Shown here: piece by piece, positions 28,435 to 36,714 of the stretch
Numbering within the stretch: the stretch's first letter is position 1
Layout of the letters: each line of letters begins with the position of its first letter
Origin: Hyphomicrobiaceae bacterium
GTDB taxonomy: Bacteria > Pseudomonadota > Alphaproteobacteria > Rhizobiales > Hyphomicrobiaceae
Assembly: GCA_020442165.1 (NCBI GenBank)
Contig: JAGRKV010000051.1
Span: 1 to 64,000, forward strand
Direction: 5' to 3'
Length of the DNA: 64,000 bases
Position numbers and translations under genes: made by a program
Notes under the pieces: model-generated
Databases searched by the model: none
Told to the model about the DNA's origin: nothing
Seen by the model: only the letters and a program-made list of their open reading frames with translations

Positions 28435-29015
28435 AGCGCGTTCATGTTCGATGGAATCGGGAACGCGCTCCATCCTTTGGTTATGGGCATGTTCTTCACG
28501 CTGAACCGATACTCACTTCAGCTAAACACGCCAGAGGGGTGAATGCCGTATACATGCAGGGGCAAATTGGCGGTGTCATCGCCATTATCCAAGCTGGCAG
28601 GTCGGAAATTTTCCTTTCGCGATCAGGTCATTGATGGCCTGATCTGATGTTGAGCAGATTTTTTTTTTGGAGTGTGACTTTATACTTTCGGCACGCGTTG
28701 GCGCGTCTTTGATCGGTGCCTTTCTGCTAGGCATATTTGCGCGGCAGCATAACTCAAGTGCCCAACTTCACAGGCTTGGGCGGCATCGGCGTTGCGGCGC
28801 ACATTGACCCTGCGTGCAGCGCATGAAGAGTTTTGGGGGGGCAAGGGCTCGTTGTGTGCGCTGCTAGGCGCTGCAGAGGTTGATCTATGTTGCTCGACAC
28901 GACTCAAACTTCGCGTAATGTGGATATCTAATACTCGCGATGCTCAACTGTTTGAAGAACTTGCGGCTGGGATGGTGGGGCTGTCCTGGTCGTTTGGAGA
29001 GGGGAGACACCTCGG
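28435..29015. other. gene-free, AT-richer stretch
   Basis: I see no recognisable gene. A T-run of ten (28656-28665) follows a weak imperfect stem (caggtc/ggcctg) and might be a poor terminator. A second run of G (28838-28843) is present. Small open frames have no visible family content. The last part (from about 28980) carries the leader of the small membrane protein at 29016. Confidence 0.4.
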
Positions 29016-29180
29016 GTGAAGCAGACTGCCGCTACGGTCGTCGCCAATACGGGCATTATTTGTCTGGGATTTGGCGCCGTTCTACTTTTGCCGGCTTTCG
29101 CCGCCGATGCCTATTTCTGGGTGCCGGTTGCCGTTGCCGCGCAACTATGGATGTGTTGCGTTCGTCGCGCCGGGCGCTGA
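29016..29180 (+). CDS. small two-helix membrane protein, 54 residues, unknown
   Basis: A GTG start at 29016 is preceded by GGGGAG at 29001-29006 (nine-base spacing), and the frame closes with TGA at 29178-29180. The product begins K-Q-T-A-A-T-V-V and contains two hydrophobic segments (about 7-29 and 31-47) joined by A-A-D-A-Y-F-W, ending with a basic C-C-V-R-R-A-G-R. This inside-positive pattern is typical of small membrane proteins. About 120 bases further a strong terminator (29299-29340) closes a plausible short transcript. I know no family for it; a chance frame cannot be excluded. Confidence 0.45.
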   Translation: MKQTAATVVANTGIICLGFGAVLLLPAFAADAYFWVPVAVAAQLWMCCVRRAGR

Positions 29181-29298
29181 CGAACACGGTTCGCCGCTCG
29201 GGGATGTGCGGCGTATGCCAGCAATAGGCTTTGTCTCTGACACCGTTCCAATATGTCCGGTGGTCTGTTCATGTCTATTGATGGATGGGGCAAGAATT

Positions 29299-29340
29299 AA
29301 GGGCCCGCTCTCGATGAGGGCGGGCCCTTTCTAGTTTTTT
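29299..29340 (+). terminator. strong intrinsic terminator
   Basis: A perfect 10-bp stem aagggcccgc (29299-29308) / gcgggccctt (29320-29329) with an 11-base loop is followed by tctagtttttt. It ends transcription on the plus strand. On the minus strand it lies about 50 bases after the acyl-CoA synthetase alpha gene and may also slow that transcript, though the T run there is weak. Confidence 0.85.
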
Positions 29341-29391
29341 CATTGCATTCGAGCTTTTCGAACCGGAGAAACCATCTCCGGACGCTGCTCG

Positions 29392-30264
29392 TCACATGAG
29401 CGCTTCACGCATGGCCTCGCCGACACGGCTTGCATCGGGGGCTATGCGAACACCGGCTTGTTCGAGCGCCTTGATCTTTCCTTTTGCCGATCCCGTTCCC
29501 TGGGTTGCCAGTGCGCCGGCATGGCCCATGCGCCGTTCTGGTGGCGCATGGCGTCCTGCGATCAGTGCAACGACGGGCTTTGAGGGTTTGCGTGCAGAGA
29601 TGAGTGCGGCGACATCTTCTTCATCCGAACCGCCGATCTCGCCAATGACGATGATGCCGCTCGTATCGTCGTCGTCGATGAACAGCTCCACGGTATCCCG
29701 CAAGCTGAGGCCGTGGACCGGATCGCCGCCGATACCCACAGTTGTCGATTGGCCGAGCCCTGCGTTGGTGGTCTGGAGAACGACCTCGCTTGTCAGCGAC
29801 GCGGAGCGGGATGCGATGCCGACGCCGCCGCGCCGCGCATCGACTGTCGACATCACGCCGAGCTGGCCAATTCCAGGCGCGAGGATGCCTTGACTATTGG
29901 GGCCGACCAGGCGGGTTTTGGAGCCGGCCAGCGCCTGTCTGACGCGGACCATGTCGAGGACCGGGACTCGTTCGGTAACGCACACCAACAGATCCAGCTC
30001 AGCCTCGATGGCCTCGATCATGGCGGCGGCGGCATGTTCGGGCGGCACGAAAAGCAGGCTTGCCGTTGCTCCGGTCGTATCCCTGGCCTCCACAACGCTG
30101 TTGTAGACGGGCAGGTCCAGGTGAGTGCGGCCGCCCTTTCCGGGAACAACGCCTGCGACCAGTTGCGTGCCGTAGGACAGCATGCGCGCGCAGTGGAAGG
30201 TTGCGGCGCGGCCTGTCAGCCCCTGACACATGACCTTTGTTTCGGGTGTGATGAGGATAGCCAT
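29392..30264 (-). CDS. succinyl-CoA synthetase-like alpha subunit (acyl-CoA ligase, NDP-forming)
   Basis: The product has 290 residues from ATG 30264, which shares its A with the TAA of the beta gene. It has the CoA-binding start [24 protein letters not shown] and the active-site His loop R-R-M-G-H-A-G-A-L (about 246-254) that carries phosphate. Length equals SucD. The usual G-P-N-C-P-G loop reads G-P-N-S-Q-G here, so it is divergent. It could be a malate-CoA ligase (MtkB), a second succinyl-CoA synthetase, or a ligase for another dicarboxylate. No serine-cycle gene lies nearby, so I leave the substrate open. Confidence 0.75.
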   Translation of the reverse strand: MAILITPETKVMCQGLTGRAATFHCARMLSYGTQLVAGVVPGKGGRTHLDLPVYNSVVEARDTTGATASLLFVPPEHAAAAMIEAIEAELDLLVCVTERVPVLDMVRVRQALAGSKTRLVGPNSQGILAPGIGQLGVMSTVDARRGGVGIASRSASLTSEVVLQTTNAGLGQSTTVGIGGDPVHGLSLRDTVELFIDDDDTSGIIVIGEIGGSDEEDVAALISARKPSKPVVALIAGRHAPPERRMGHAGALATQGTGSAKGKIKALEQAGVRIAPDASRVGEAMREALM

Positions 30265-31445
30265 TATGCAGCCTCCTTCTTTGCAGACGTCACGGCGTGG
30301 CGTGCTCCATCGGCCATGTCGCCAGCGGCGAAGTATGCGACGCCGTTGTTCTTCAGGACGGTTGCGGCAAATGCTGCGTTGTTGCCGGCCATGTGGATTA
30401 CGAGCGGTATGCGACGGCCCGAGCGGCGCATGGCAATGCCGATGCCTTCCGCGATGGTGTCGCACCGTTGCATGCCGCCGCCATGGACATTGACGTAGAT
30501 GGATTTCACGGCCGGGTTCTTGAGTATCAGGCTGAAACCGTGAGCGATGTCGAGGCTTGTCGCCGTCGTGCGGATGTCCATGAAATTCGCGGGGCGGCCA
30601 CCGGCATCCACGAGCAGGTCGTGGGTTGCGAGCGCGAGGCCGGCGCCGTTCACAGCACAGCCAATGTCGCCGTCCAGCAGCATGTAGTTGATCTGGTATC
30701 GTTGCGCTTCAAGCTCGGTCGGGTCGAAGGGGGACTTGCTTGCGGCGCGTAGCTTGTCCAGGTCTGGACGGCGGAAGAGCGCGTTGTCGTCGATCGTCAT
30801 CTTGGCGTCGAGCGCGATGATCTCGCTGTCGGGAGTGATTGCGAGCGGATTGAGCTCAATCTGCGTCGCATCCAATCCGATAAATGCTCCAGCCAGATTT
30901 CGCATGGTGTTCACGAGGCCCATGCGAAGGCGGTCGTCGGATACAATGCGTGCCGCCAGACCTTCGAAGTCGCCGCTCAGCCTCGGGCCTTCGATCGTCA
31001 GCGGAATGCGCTCGATCACAACCTCATTGCTTCCCGCGCGACTTTCGATTTCCTCACCACCTCGGTTGGAGGCAAGCATGACGATCTGGCCCGTACTCTT
31101 GTCCAACGTGATGGCCAGATAGAGGTTCTGGGCGATACGCACCATTTCCTCAATGTGGACCGCTTCGACGGGAACGGCCACTGCGCCGGTCTGGCTGGTC
31201 ACAAGTCTTGAGCCGATCAGCTGTTGCGCCGCCTTTTCAACTTCGGTTGGTGTCGAGGCAAAGCGGATTCCGCCGGCCTTCTTGCGGTCTCCCGCCAGAA
31301 TTTGCGCCTTGACCACGAAGGTCGATGCGCCAAGGCGGCGGGCAGCTTGTCCCGCCTGATCCGCATTGCGCGCGGTTTCGCCTATTGGTGTGGTGATGCC
31401 ATAGCCGGCAAGCAGCCTTTTGGCTTGGTGTTCGAAAAGATCCAT
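30264..31445 (-). CDS. succinyl-CoA synthetase-like beta subunit (ATP-grasp acyl-CoA ligase)
   Basis: The product has 393 residues and begins M-D-L-F-E-H-Q-A-K-R-L-L, the SucC/MtkA start. The ATP-grasp region shows V-V-K-A-Q-I-L-A-G-D-R-K-K-A-G-G and the metal-binding E-L-N-P-L-A-I. In the CoA-ligase domain, C-A-V-N-G-A-G-L-A-L-A-T is kept, but the highly conserved L-D-V-G-G-G-A-T is M-D-I-R-T-T-A-T and V-N-I-F-G-G is V-N-V-H-G-G. Together with the alpha gene it should form an alpha/beta ligase with altered specificity. A palindrome 131 bases upstream of the start is a probable operator. Confidence 0.78.
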   Translation of the reverse strand: MDLFEHQAKRLLAGYGITTPIGETARNADQAGQAARRLGASTFVVKAQILAGDRKKAGGIRFASTPTEVEKAAQQLIGSRLVTSQTGAVAVPVEAVHIEEMVRIAQNLYLAITLDKSTGQIVMLASNRGGEEIESRAGSNEVVIERIPLTIEGPRLSGDFEGLAARIVSDDRLRMGLVNTMRNLAGAFIGLDATQIELNPLAITPDSEIIALDAKMTIDDNALFRRPDLDKLRAASKSPFDPTELEAQRYQINYMLLDGDIGCAVNGAGLALATHDLLVDAGGRPANFMDIRTTATSLDIAHGFSLILKNPAVKSIYVNVHGGGMQRCDTIAEGIGIAMRRSGRRIPLVIHMAGNNAAFAATVLKNNGVAYFAAGDMADGARHAVTSAKKEAA

Positions 31446-31575
31446 AGGCCCCTCCCAGGGTCATGTCGGCCGGTTCGTCCCGGCGTATCGCTAGTGCCAT
31501 CCGGTAACGTCCGGTCCGGCGCGGCCGGTCGTTTCTGATGGCGATGCGGTAGAGGCCTCTGGGCCTTCTTGTATG

Positions 31576-31592
31576 TGGTATACAATATACCA
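31576..31592 (-). promoter_or_regulatory. palindromic operator upstream of the acyl-CoA synthetase genes, GntR-like
   Basis: TGGTATA-CAA-TATACCA is a perfect inverted repeat of seven bases with a 3-base spacer. It sits about 130 bases upstream of the beta-subunit start. The GTATAC core is the kind of site bound by GntR/FadR-group regulators. No regulator gene is adjacent. It is an AT-rich island in a GC-rich region, so selection is likely. Confidence 0.55.
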
Positions 31593-32091
31593 AAATCAGC
31601 CCAGTGTCGAGCCGGTTCGTTCGATCGCGGCATACGCTGCTACTGAACATGCGTTCGTTTCTGTGCGCTGCTGGTCAAGGTGAAACGGGGGCGAACTTCG
31701 GGGCAGGGGCACCCAGTGTGAGCGCCGCCGCTCCTCTTGCCAAGGGGTGAGCGCGAAGGTTCGCAGTTCGACGCTGAGGCGGCGGGCGAACGGGGGAGGT
31801 CTTCCGGCGGCTGGGACTGAGGCAGCGTCCGCCTACTGCTGGCGGCGGGCCACCTGCTGTGGGCGCGTGGCTGGTGGGATCGGGCGGAAGTAGGTGGGCG
31901 TCCACTCGATATTTCAACAGTCCATGTGGCCCGGGCGATACCGCCAGGGGGGCACCTAATGCTAGATCACCTGGGATCGAGTCTGAGGGGCTTGGGTGTG
32001 AAGCCCTTGTGGCGCCACAGCCGTTCGGATGGAGAGGGGCGGCCCTTGAGGGTAGTGACGCTGCCCGGAGCACGCAAAGTGAGGGAATGAC
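31593..32091. other. gene-free, G-rich, potentially structured region upstream of ugd
   Basis: I see no convincing protein gene on either strand in 499 bases. The plus strand is strongly G-rich (many gggg runs). It contains several inverted repeats: GGGCTT/AAGCCC at 31987-32005, the perfect palindrome GTGGCGCCAC at 32008-32017, and GCGAAGGTTCGC near 31751-31762. It could be a long structured 5' leader of ugd or a small RNA. It does not match RNase P RNA, tmRNA or a cobalamin riboswitch as I know them. Confidence 0.35.
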
Positions 32092-33405
32092 GTGAATATC
32101 TGCATGATTGGCGCGGGCTATGTCGGCCTCGTCTCGGCTGCCTGTTTTTCAGAGTTCGGCTGGAACGTGATGTGCGTCGACAAGGATCCGCAGCGTCTGG
32201 CGATGCTCAAGAACGGGCGCTCGCCGATCTATGAACCCGGTCTCGATGATCTCCTGGAGCGCAACATGCGTTCCGGGCGCCTGCAGTTTTCCGACGAATT
32301 GGGGCCGGCTGTGAAAGCTGCGGACATTGTCTTTCTCGCCGTCGGTACACCGATGCGCCGTGGCGACGGCTATGCCGATCTCAGCTATGTCCATTCAGCG
32401 GTCGAGGAGGTGGCGCCGCATCTGGACGGTTTCACCGTTATCACCACCAAATCGACGGTGCCGGTCGGCACGAGCCGCGAGATCGAGCGTCGGCTCAAGG
32501 CACTGCGCCCTGATGGCGAATATGCGGTCTGCTCCAATCCGGAGTTCCTGCGGGAAGGCTCGGCAATCCAGGACTTCACTCACCCCGACCGCGTTCTTGT
32601 CGGCACCGATAGCGACCGGGCTCGCGAGATCATGGAGCGGCTCTACAAGCCACTGTCGCTGCGTAATGCGCCCGTCGTGTTCGTGTCACGCGAGTCCGCC
32701 GAGCTGGCAAAGTATGCGGCCAATGCATTCCTTGCGCTCAAGATCAGCTTCATCAACGAGATTGCGGACCTATGCGAGGAAGTCGGCGCGGATGTGCAGG
32801 AGGTTGCGAACGCCATCGGCCGCGACCGGCGTATCGGCGACAAGTTCCTGCATCCAGGGCCGGGCTATGGCGGTTCATGTTTCCCAAAGGACGTGTCGGC
32901 GCTCATACGCACCGGCCGCGAAACGCGGGCACCACTTTCGATCGTGGAGCAGGTTCAGCGCGTCAACGACGAGCGCAAGATTGCCATGGCGGGCCGGATC
33001 GAGCGGGCGCTCGATGGATCACTGCGTAACAAGACTGTCGCGGTGCTGGGCGTCACCTTCAAGCCCAATACCGATGACATGCGGGATGCGCCGAGCCTTG
33101 TCATCGTACCCATGCTTCAGGAGCGCGGCGCTACACTGCGTGTTGCCGATCCTGAGGGGCGTCATCAGGCCGAGGCGCTGTTGCCAGGTGTCACATGGTG
33201 CGCCAATGCGTTGGAGGCGGCGGAGGGTGCTGATGCTCTGGTCGTTCTGACCGAGTGGAACGAGTTTCGCGCTCTCGATCTTGGCGCCTTGAAGTCGCGG
33301 ATGAGTGGCGATGTTCTGGTCGACCTGCGCAACATTTTCCAGGCGCGGGCGGCCCGGAACGCTGGCTTCCGCTACACGGGCGTCGGGCGCGGCAGCAATA
33401 CTTAG
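32092..33405 (+). CDS. ugd: UDP-glucose 6-dehydrogenase
   Basis: The product has 437 residues from GTG 32092, with GAGGG at about 32081. It oxidises UDP-glucose to UDP-glucuronate with two NAD. Features are the Rossmann start I-G-A-G-Y-V-G-L-V-S (6-15), F-L-A-V-G-T-P, the T-K-S-T-V-P-V-G-T segment, and the catalytic Cys in G-P-G-Y-G-G-S-C-F-P-K-D (about 264). Length fits the family. It is the only complete ugd in the window, so it can feed the decarboxylase at 3983-4936. Its N-terminal sequence differs from the broken copy at 1648-1991, so they are not recent duplicates. Confidence 0.93.
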   Translation: MNICMIGAGYVGLVSAACFSEFGWNVMCVDKDPQRLAMLKNGRSPIYEPGLDDLLERNMRSGRLQFSDELGPAVKAADIVFLAVGTPMRRGDGYADLSYVHSAVEEVAPHLDGFTVITTKSTVPVGTSREIERRLKALRPDGEYAVCSNPEFLREGSAIQDFTHPDRVLVGTDSDRAREIMERLYKPLSLRNAPVVFVSRESAELAKYAANAFLALKISFINEIADLCEEVGADVQEVANAIGRDRRIGDKFLHPGPGYGGSCFPKDVSALIRTGRETRAPLSIVEQVQRVNDERKIAMAGRIERALDGSLRNKTVAVLGVTFKPNTDDMRDAPSLVIVPMLQERGATLRVADPEGRHQAEALLPGVTWCANALEAAEGADALVVLTEWNEFRALDLGALKSRMSGDVLVDLRNIFQARAARNAGFRYTGVGRGSNT

Positions 33406-33500
33406 AACGTCGTGGTGTCGCGGAGTGGCGCCGGCTGCTGTCTGAATGGGCGCGTGCGCCACCTGTCCTTGGAGGATTGCGGCAAAATCAACGTCGCTAT

Positions 33501-34859
33501 TCAGCGTTCGCGGAATGCCTTGGCGAATTGGTCCTCGATCGGCTTCAGCAGGTATGAGAGTGCGGTGCGGTCCTCAGTTCGGATCTGGACGTCGGCGGGA
33601 AGGCCTGGGACCAGTTTCACGTCGGGGAGCTTCCTGAGTTCAACCTCGGGAATAGAAATGCGCACGAGGTAATAGGACAGGCCGGTGCGGCGATCCTCGG
33701 TCAGATCGGCTGCGATCACGGATACCTTGCCATTGATGACGGGTGTGGTGCGGGTGTTGAACGCGGCGAAACGAATTGTGGCCTCGGCTCCTGCTATCAC
33801 CTGTTCGCGATCGCGCGGGGCGACACGGGCCTCCAGTGTCATCAAATCATCGTCCGGCACGATCAGCATGATCGGTTCGCCTGGTGTGACGACGCCGCCG
33901 ACGGTGTGGATCGCCAATTCATGGACATAGCCGGTTGCCGGCGACAGGATGTCGATGCGCTTCAACTGGTCTTCGGCTGCAATGCGGCGTTCGTTCAGTT
34001 CGGCAAGTTTCGTCTGGGCTTCGCGCATGTCGCGCGATACCTCTGTCTTGAATTCCTGCTCACGCTGGAGAATAGCGATCTCGACCTCCGCAATTCGTCC
34101 CTTTGCCTGGGCGATTGCTGAGGCGAGCTGCGCATGCTCGCCATTGAGTCGCGCTGCCTCGCGGCGAAGCGAGATCATCTTTGCGCTGGTTACGAGGCGG
34201 CGCTCCTCAAGGTCGGAAAGACTCTCGATTTCATCCTCGATCAGCTTGATCTCTTTTGCCTTGGCCGCGCGCTGGGCCGTCAGGCCGTCGATCTCATCCT
34301 GGAACTGCTCGCCGCGCTCGCGCAGCTGCTTCTTCTGGCCGGTCAGCGATGTGCGGCGGTTGGTGAACAGCACGTTCTCGCCATTGATGATCTCCTTGAT
34401 GCCAGGATCATCGGTGTGGTTCGCAAAATCGGGGGGGAACGAAATCGTTTCGGAATCGTCGCGCTCGGCCTCCAGCCTTGCGATGCGCGCGCTGAATTCG
34501 TTGATCTGGTTGGTTATGATCTGCAGGTTTGCCCGTGTCTGGGTATCGTCGAGGTGGATCAACAGGTCGCCCGCGTTGACACGATCGCCATTGCGCACCT
34601 TGATCTCGCCGACGATGCCGCCGGTCTGATGCTGCACCTTCTTGACGCTTGAATCGACGACCACCGTGGCCGGCGCGATGACCGCGCCTGCCAGGCTCGT
34701 GCGCGCGCCCCACAAGACGGTTCCCAGCACGAGCGAGGCGATGACGGCAAAGCCACCCAATATGTATGGCCGTACGTTCGTGCCACTGGTGCGTTGCTGA
34801 GGTGCCGCAAACTGTGGTGCACCGGGGCCATTCGCAACCGGGTTGAGGGTATCAGCCAT
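33501..34859 (-). CDS. type I secretion membrane fusion protein (HlyD/PrtE family)
   Basis: The product has 452 residues from ATG 34859, overlapping the ABC gene by eight bases. A longer frame from 34928 would start inside that gene. One membrane helix lies at about 34-56 after a Pro/Gln/Asn-rich tail. Then comes a lipoyl half V-Q-H-Q-T-G-G-I-V-G-E-I, a long coiled coil (about 120-290, repeats of E/R/L) and a C-terminal beta domain with V-G-G-V-V-T-P-G-E-P-I-M. It bridges the inner-membrane ABC exporter and TolC to secrete a protein in one step. The secreted substrate is not in the window. Confidence 0.92.
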   Translation of the reverse strand: MADTLNPVANGPGAPQFAAPQQRTSGTNVRPYILGGFAVIASLVLGTVLWGARTSLAGAVIAPATVVVDSSVKKVQHQTGGIVGEIKVRNGDRVNAGDLLIHLDDTQTRANLQIITNQINEFSARIARLEAERDDSETISFPPDFANHTDDPGIKEIINGENVLFTNRRTSLTGQKKQLRERGEQFQDEIDGLTAQRAAKAKEIKLIEDEIESLSDLEERRLVTSAKMISLRREAARLNGEHAQLASAIAQAKGRIAEVEIAILQREQEFKTEVSRDMREAQTKLAELNERRIAAEDQLKRIDILSPATGYVHELAIHTVGGVVTPGEPIMLIVPDDDLMTLEARVAPRDREQVIAGAEATIRFAAFNTRTTPVINGKVSVIAADLTEDRRTGLSYYLVRISIPEVELRKLPDVKLVPGLPADVQIRTEDRTALSYLLKPIEDQFAKAFRER

Positions 34860-36627
34860 TGGTTTTTTCTTCGCTCGTGGTGATTTGCGGTGCGCCGGGC
34901 GCAGGCTGCCGTTGCGGTCCTTGCGCATTGACCAGCCGCTTCAAGACTTCATCGCGCGGCCCGAAATCCTGCACCAAGCCGTTGTTGACGACCATCAGCT
35001 TGTTAAGGCCGCGCAGCGCTGCAGGGCGATGGGCAATGACGACGACAATGCCGCGACGCCTGCGAATATCGGTAATGGCAGTGGTGAGTGCTGAATCGCC
35101 CTGCTGGTCGAGATTGGCGTTGGGTTCGTCAAGCACCACGAGGAAAGGTGCCCGGAACAATGCTCGGGCAAGTGCGATGCGCTGGCGTTGTCCACCCGAA
35201 AGGTTGCCGCCGCCCTCGCCAATTGGCGTCTGGTAGCCGTGCGGCAGCTTGACGATCATGTCGTGGCAGGCAGCAGCATTTGCTGCCTCGATGATCTCCG
35301 GATCGGTGGCTGTGGGATCGAAGCGGCCGATATTCTCAGCAATTGTTCCTGCGAACAGTTCGATGTCCTGCGGCAGATAGCCTATGTGGCGGCCGAGAAC
35401 GTCGGCTGGCCACTGGTCGATGCCGGCGCCATCGAGGCGGACAAAGGACTGAGGCGAGGCTGGACGCCAGACGCCGACCAGGGCGCGGGCCAAGGATGAC
35501 TTGCCTGATGCCGTTGGTCCGATGATGCCAAGGCCGTCACCAGCAGAGATGGCGAAGTCCACGCCCTTGACGCTTGGCTCGCGCGCGCCTGGCGGTGTCA
35601 CGACGAGGCGGCCGACTTCGAGTGTGGCCGCGGGAGCAGGCAACTGGGTTGGCGGCGGGGCAACCTTGGCGTTTGCCAGTTGGGCGAAGATGGTGAGCAG
35701 GCGATGATAGCTCTGGCGTGCGCCGACGAAGCCGCGCCAGTGCGCGATGGCGCTGTCCAGCGGTGCCAAGGCGCGTCCCAGCGTTATGGAGCCGGCGATG
35801 ATCGTGCCGGCCGAAACTTCGCCGGTGATGGAGAAGTAGGCACCAAGACCCAGGATGCCTGACTGCAGGAGTAGGCGGACGAACTTAGCCGCCGTGCTAA
35901 TGGTGGAACCTTTGTCAGTGGCGGCGAGCTGGCTTTGAAGAAAGCGCGCATTGAGGGATCGCCACCGTTGTTCCAGACTGCCGGCCATGCCGAGCGCCTG
36001 CACCGCTTCGCCGTTGCGGCGGGCCATCTCCGCCAGCGATAGCCTGTCGCGCTGGATAGCTGCTGCCTCCGCAAGCGGCTTCTTGCTGGTCGTCTCCGCC
36101 AGCAGCGCCAGAACTATCAGGCTGATGGCGCCAACGAGTGCAAAGACGCCGAGAACGGGGTGCAGCATAAAGATGACGGCAAGGAAGACCGGCACCCAGG
36201 GCAAATCGAACAGGGCTGTCGGTCCAATGCCGGAAAGGTAGGTGCGTATCTGGTCCAAGTCGCGCAGAGGCTGCAGCGACGTGTCGGAATTGCGCACGCC
36301 TGCCGCGCCGGAGTGGAGCAGGCTAAACACAGGGCCGCTCACTGCTTCATCAAATCGCTGACCCACACGGCTCATCAAGCGGATGCGAAAGAAGTCCAGC
36401 CAGCCGTGGGCTGCATATAGTCCGGCCATGAGTATCGACAGGCCGATCAGGGTCGGAACGCTGCCGGACGGCAGCACGCGGTCGTAGACCTGGAGCATGT
36501 AGAACGCTCCGGTCAAGGCAAGTGCGTTGAGGAAACCGCTGAATAAGCCTGCGATCACGAACAGCCAGCGCTGTTCGCGCAGTGCCTGGGCGATCGGGTT
36601 CCTGCCCTGGCCTTGGGTCTTGCTCAT
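34852..36627 (-). CDS. type I secretion ABC exporter (PrtD/PrsD family)
   Basis: The product has 591 residues with an N-terminal six-helix permease domain (about 20-300) and a nucleotide-binding domain. Walker A is G-P-T-A-S-G-K-S-S (about 369-377), signature L-S-G-G-Q-R-Q-R-I, Walker B V-V-L-D-E-P-N-A-N-L-D, followed by the switch His in V-I-A-H-R. It lacks the peptidase domain of bacteriocin exporters, as in the PrtD group that exports repeat-in-toxin type proteins. It is coupled to the HlyD gene downstream and lies next to an HlyC-like gene. Confidence 0.92.
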   Translation of the reverse strand: MSKTQGQGRNPIAQALREQRWLFVIAGLFSGFLNALALTGAFYMLQVYDRVLPSGSVPTLIGLSILMAGLYAAHGWLDFFRIRLMSRVGQRFDEAVSGPVFSLLHSGAAGVRNSDTSLQPLRDLDQIRTYLSGIGPTALFDLPWVPVFLAVIFMLHPVLGVFALVGAISLIVLALLAETTSKKPLAEAAAIQRDRLSLAEMARRNGEAVQALGMAGSLEQRWRSLNARFLQSQLAATDKGSTISTAAKFVRLLLQSGILGLGAYFSITGEVSAGTIIAGSITLGRALAPLDSAIAHWRGFVGARQSYHRLLTIFAQLANAKVAPPPTQLPAPAATLEVGRLVVTPPGAREPSVKGVDFAISAGDGLGIIGPTASGKSSLARALVGVWRPASPQSFVRLDGAGIDQWPADVLGRHIGYLPQDIELFAGTIAENIGRFDPTATDPEIIEAANAAACHDMIVKLPHGYQTPIGEGGGNLSGGQRQRIALARALFRAPFLVVLDEPNANLDQQGDSALTTAITDIRRRRGIVVVIAHRPAALRGLNKLMVVNNGLVQDFGPRDEVLKRLVNAQGPQRQPAPGAPQITTSEEKTNG

Positions 36628-36714
36628 CTCGTTGCCCTATAGCGCATTCATTCGGAATGCGGCTGTGCATCTGGACGGGCGCGGCATGCGTCACCGTCAA
36701 CTGGTGTGCGTACT

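Noticed and set aside
28640..28670. Intrinsic terminator at the T10 run
   Set aside because: The stem before it is short and imperfect, and no gene ends nearby on the plus strand.
29392..31445. Serine-cycle malate-CoA ligase (mtkAB)
   Set aside because: No serine-cycle genes (mcl, sga, hpr, ppc) are adjacent, and several conserved loops differ from both MtkAB and SucCD, so the substrate is left open.
31640..32091. RNase P RNA, tmRNA, 6S RNA or a cobalamin riboswitch
   Set aside because: None of the invariant segments I know for these RNAs is present on either strand.
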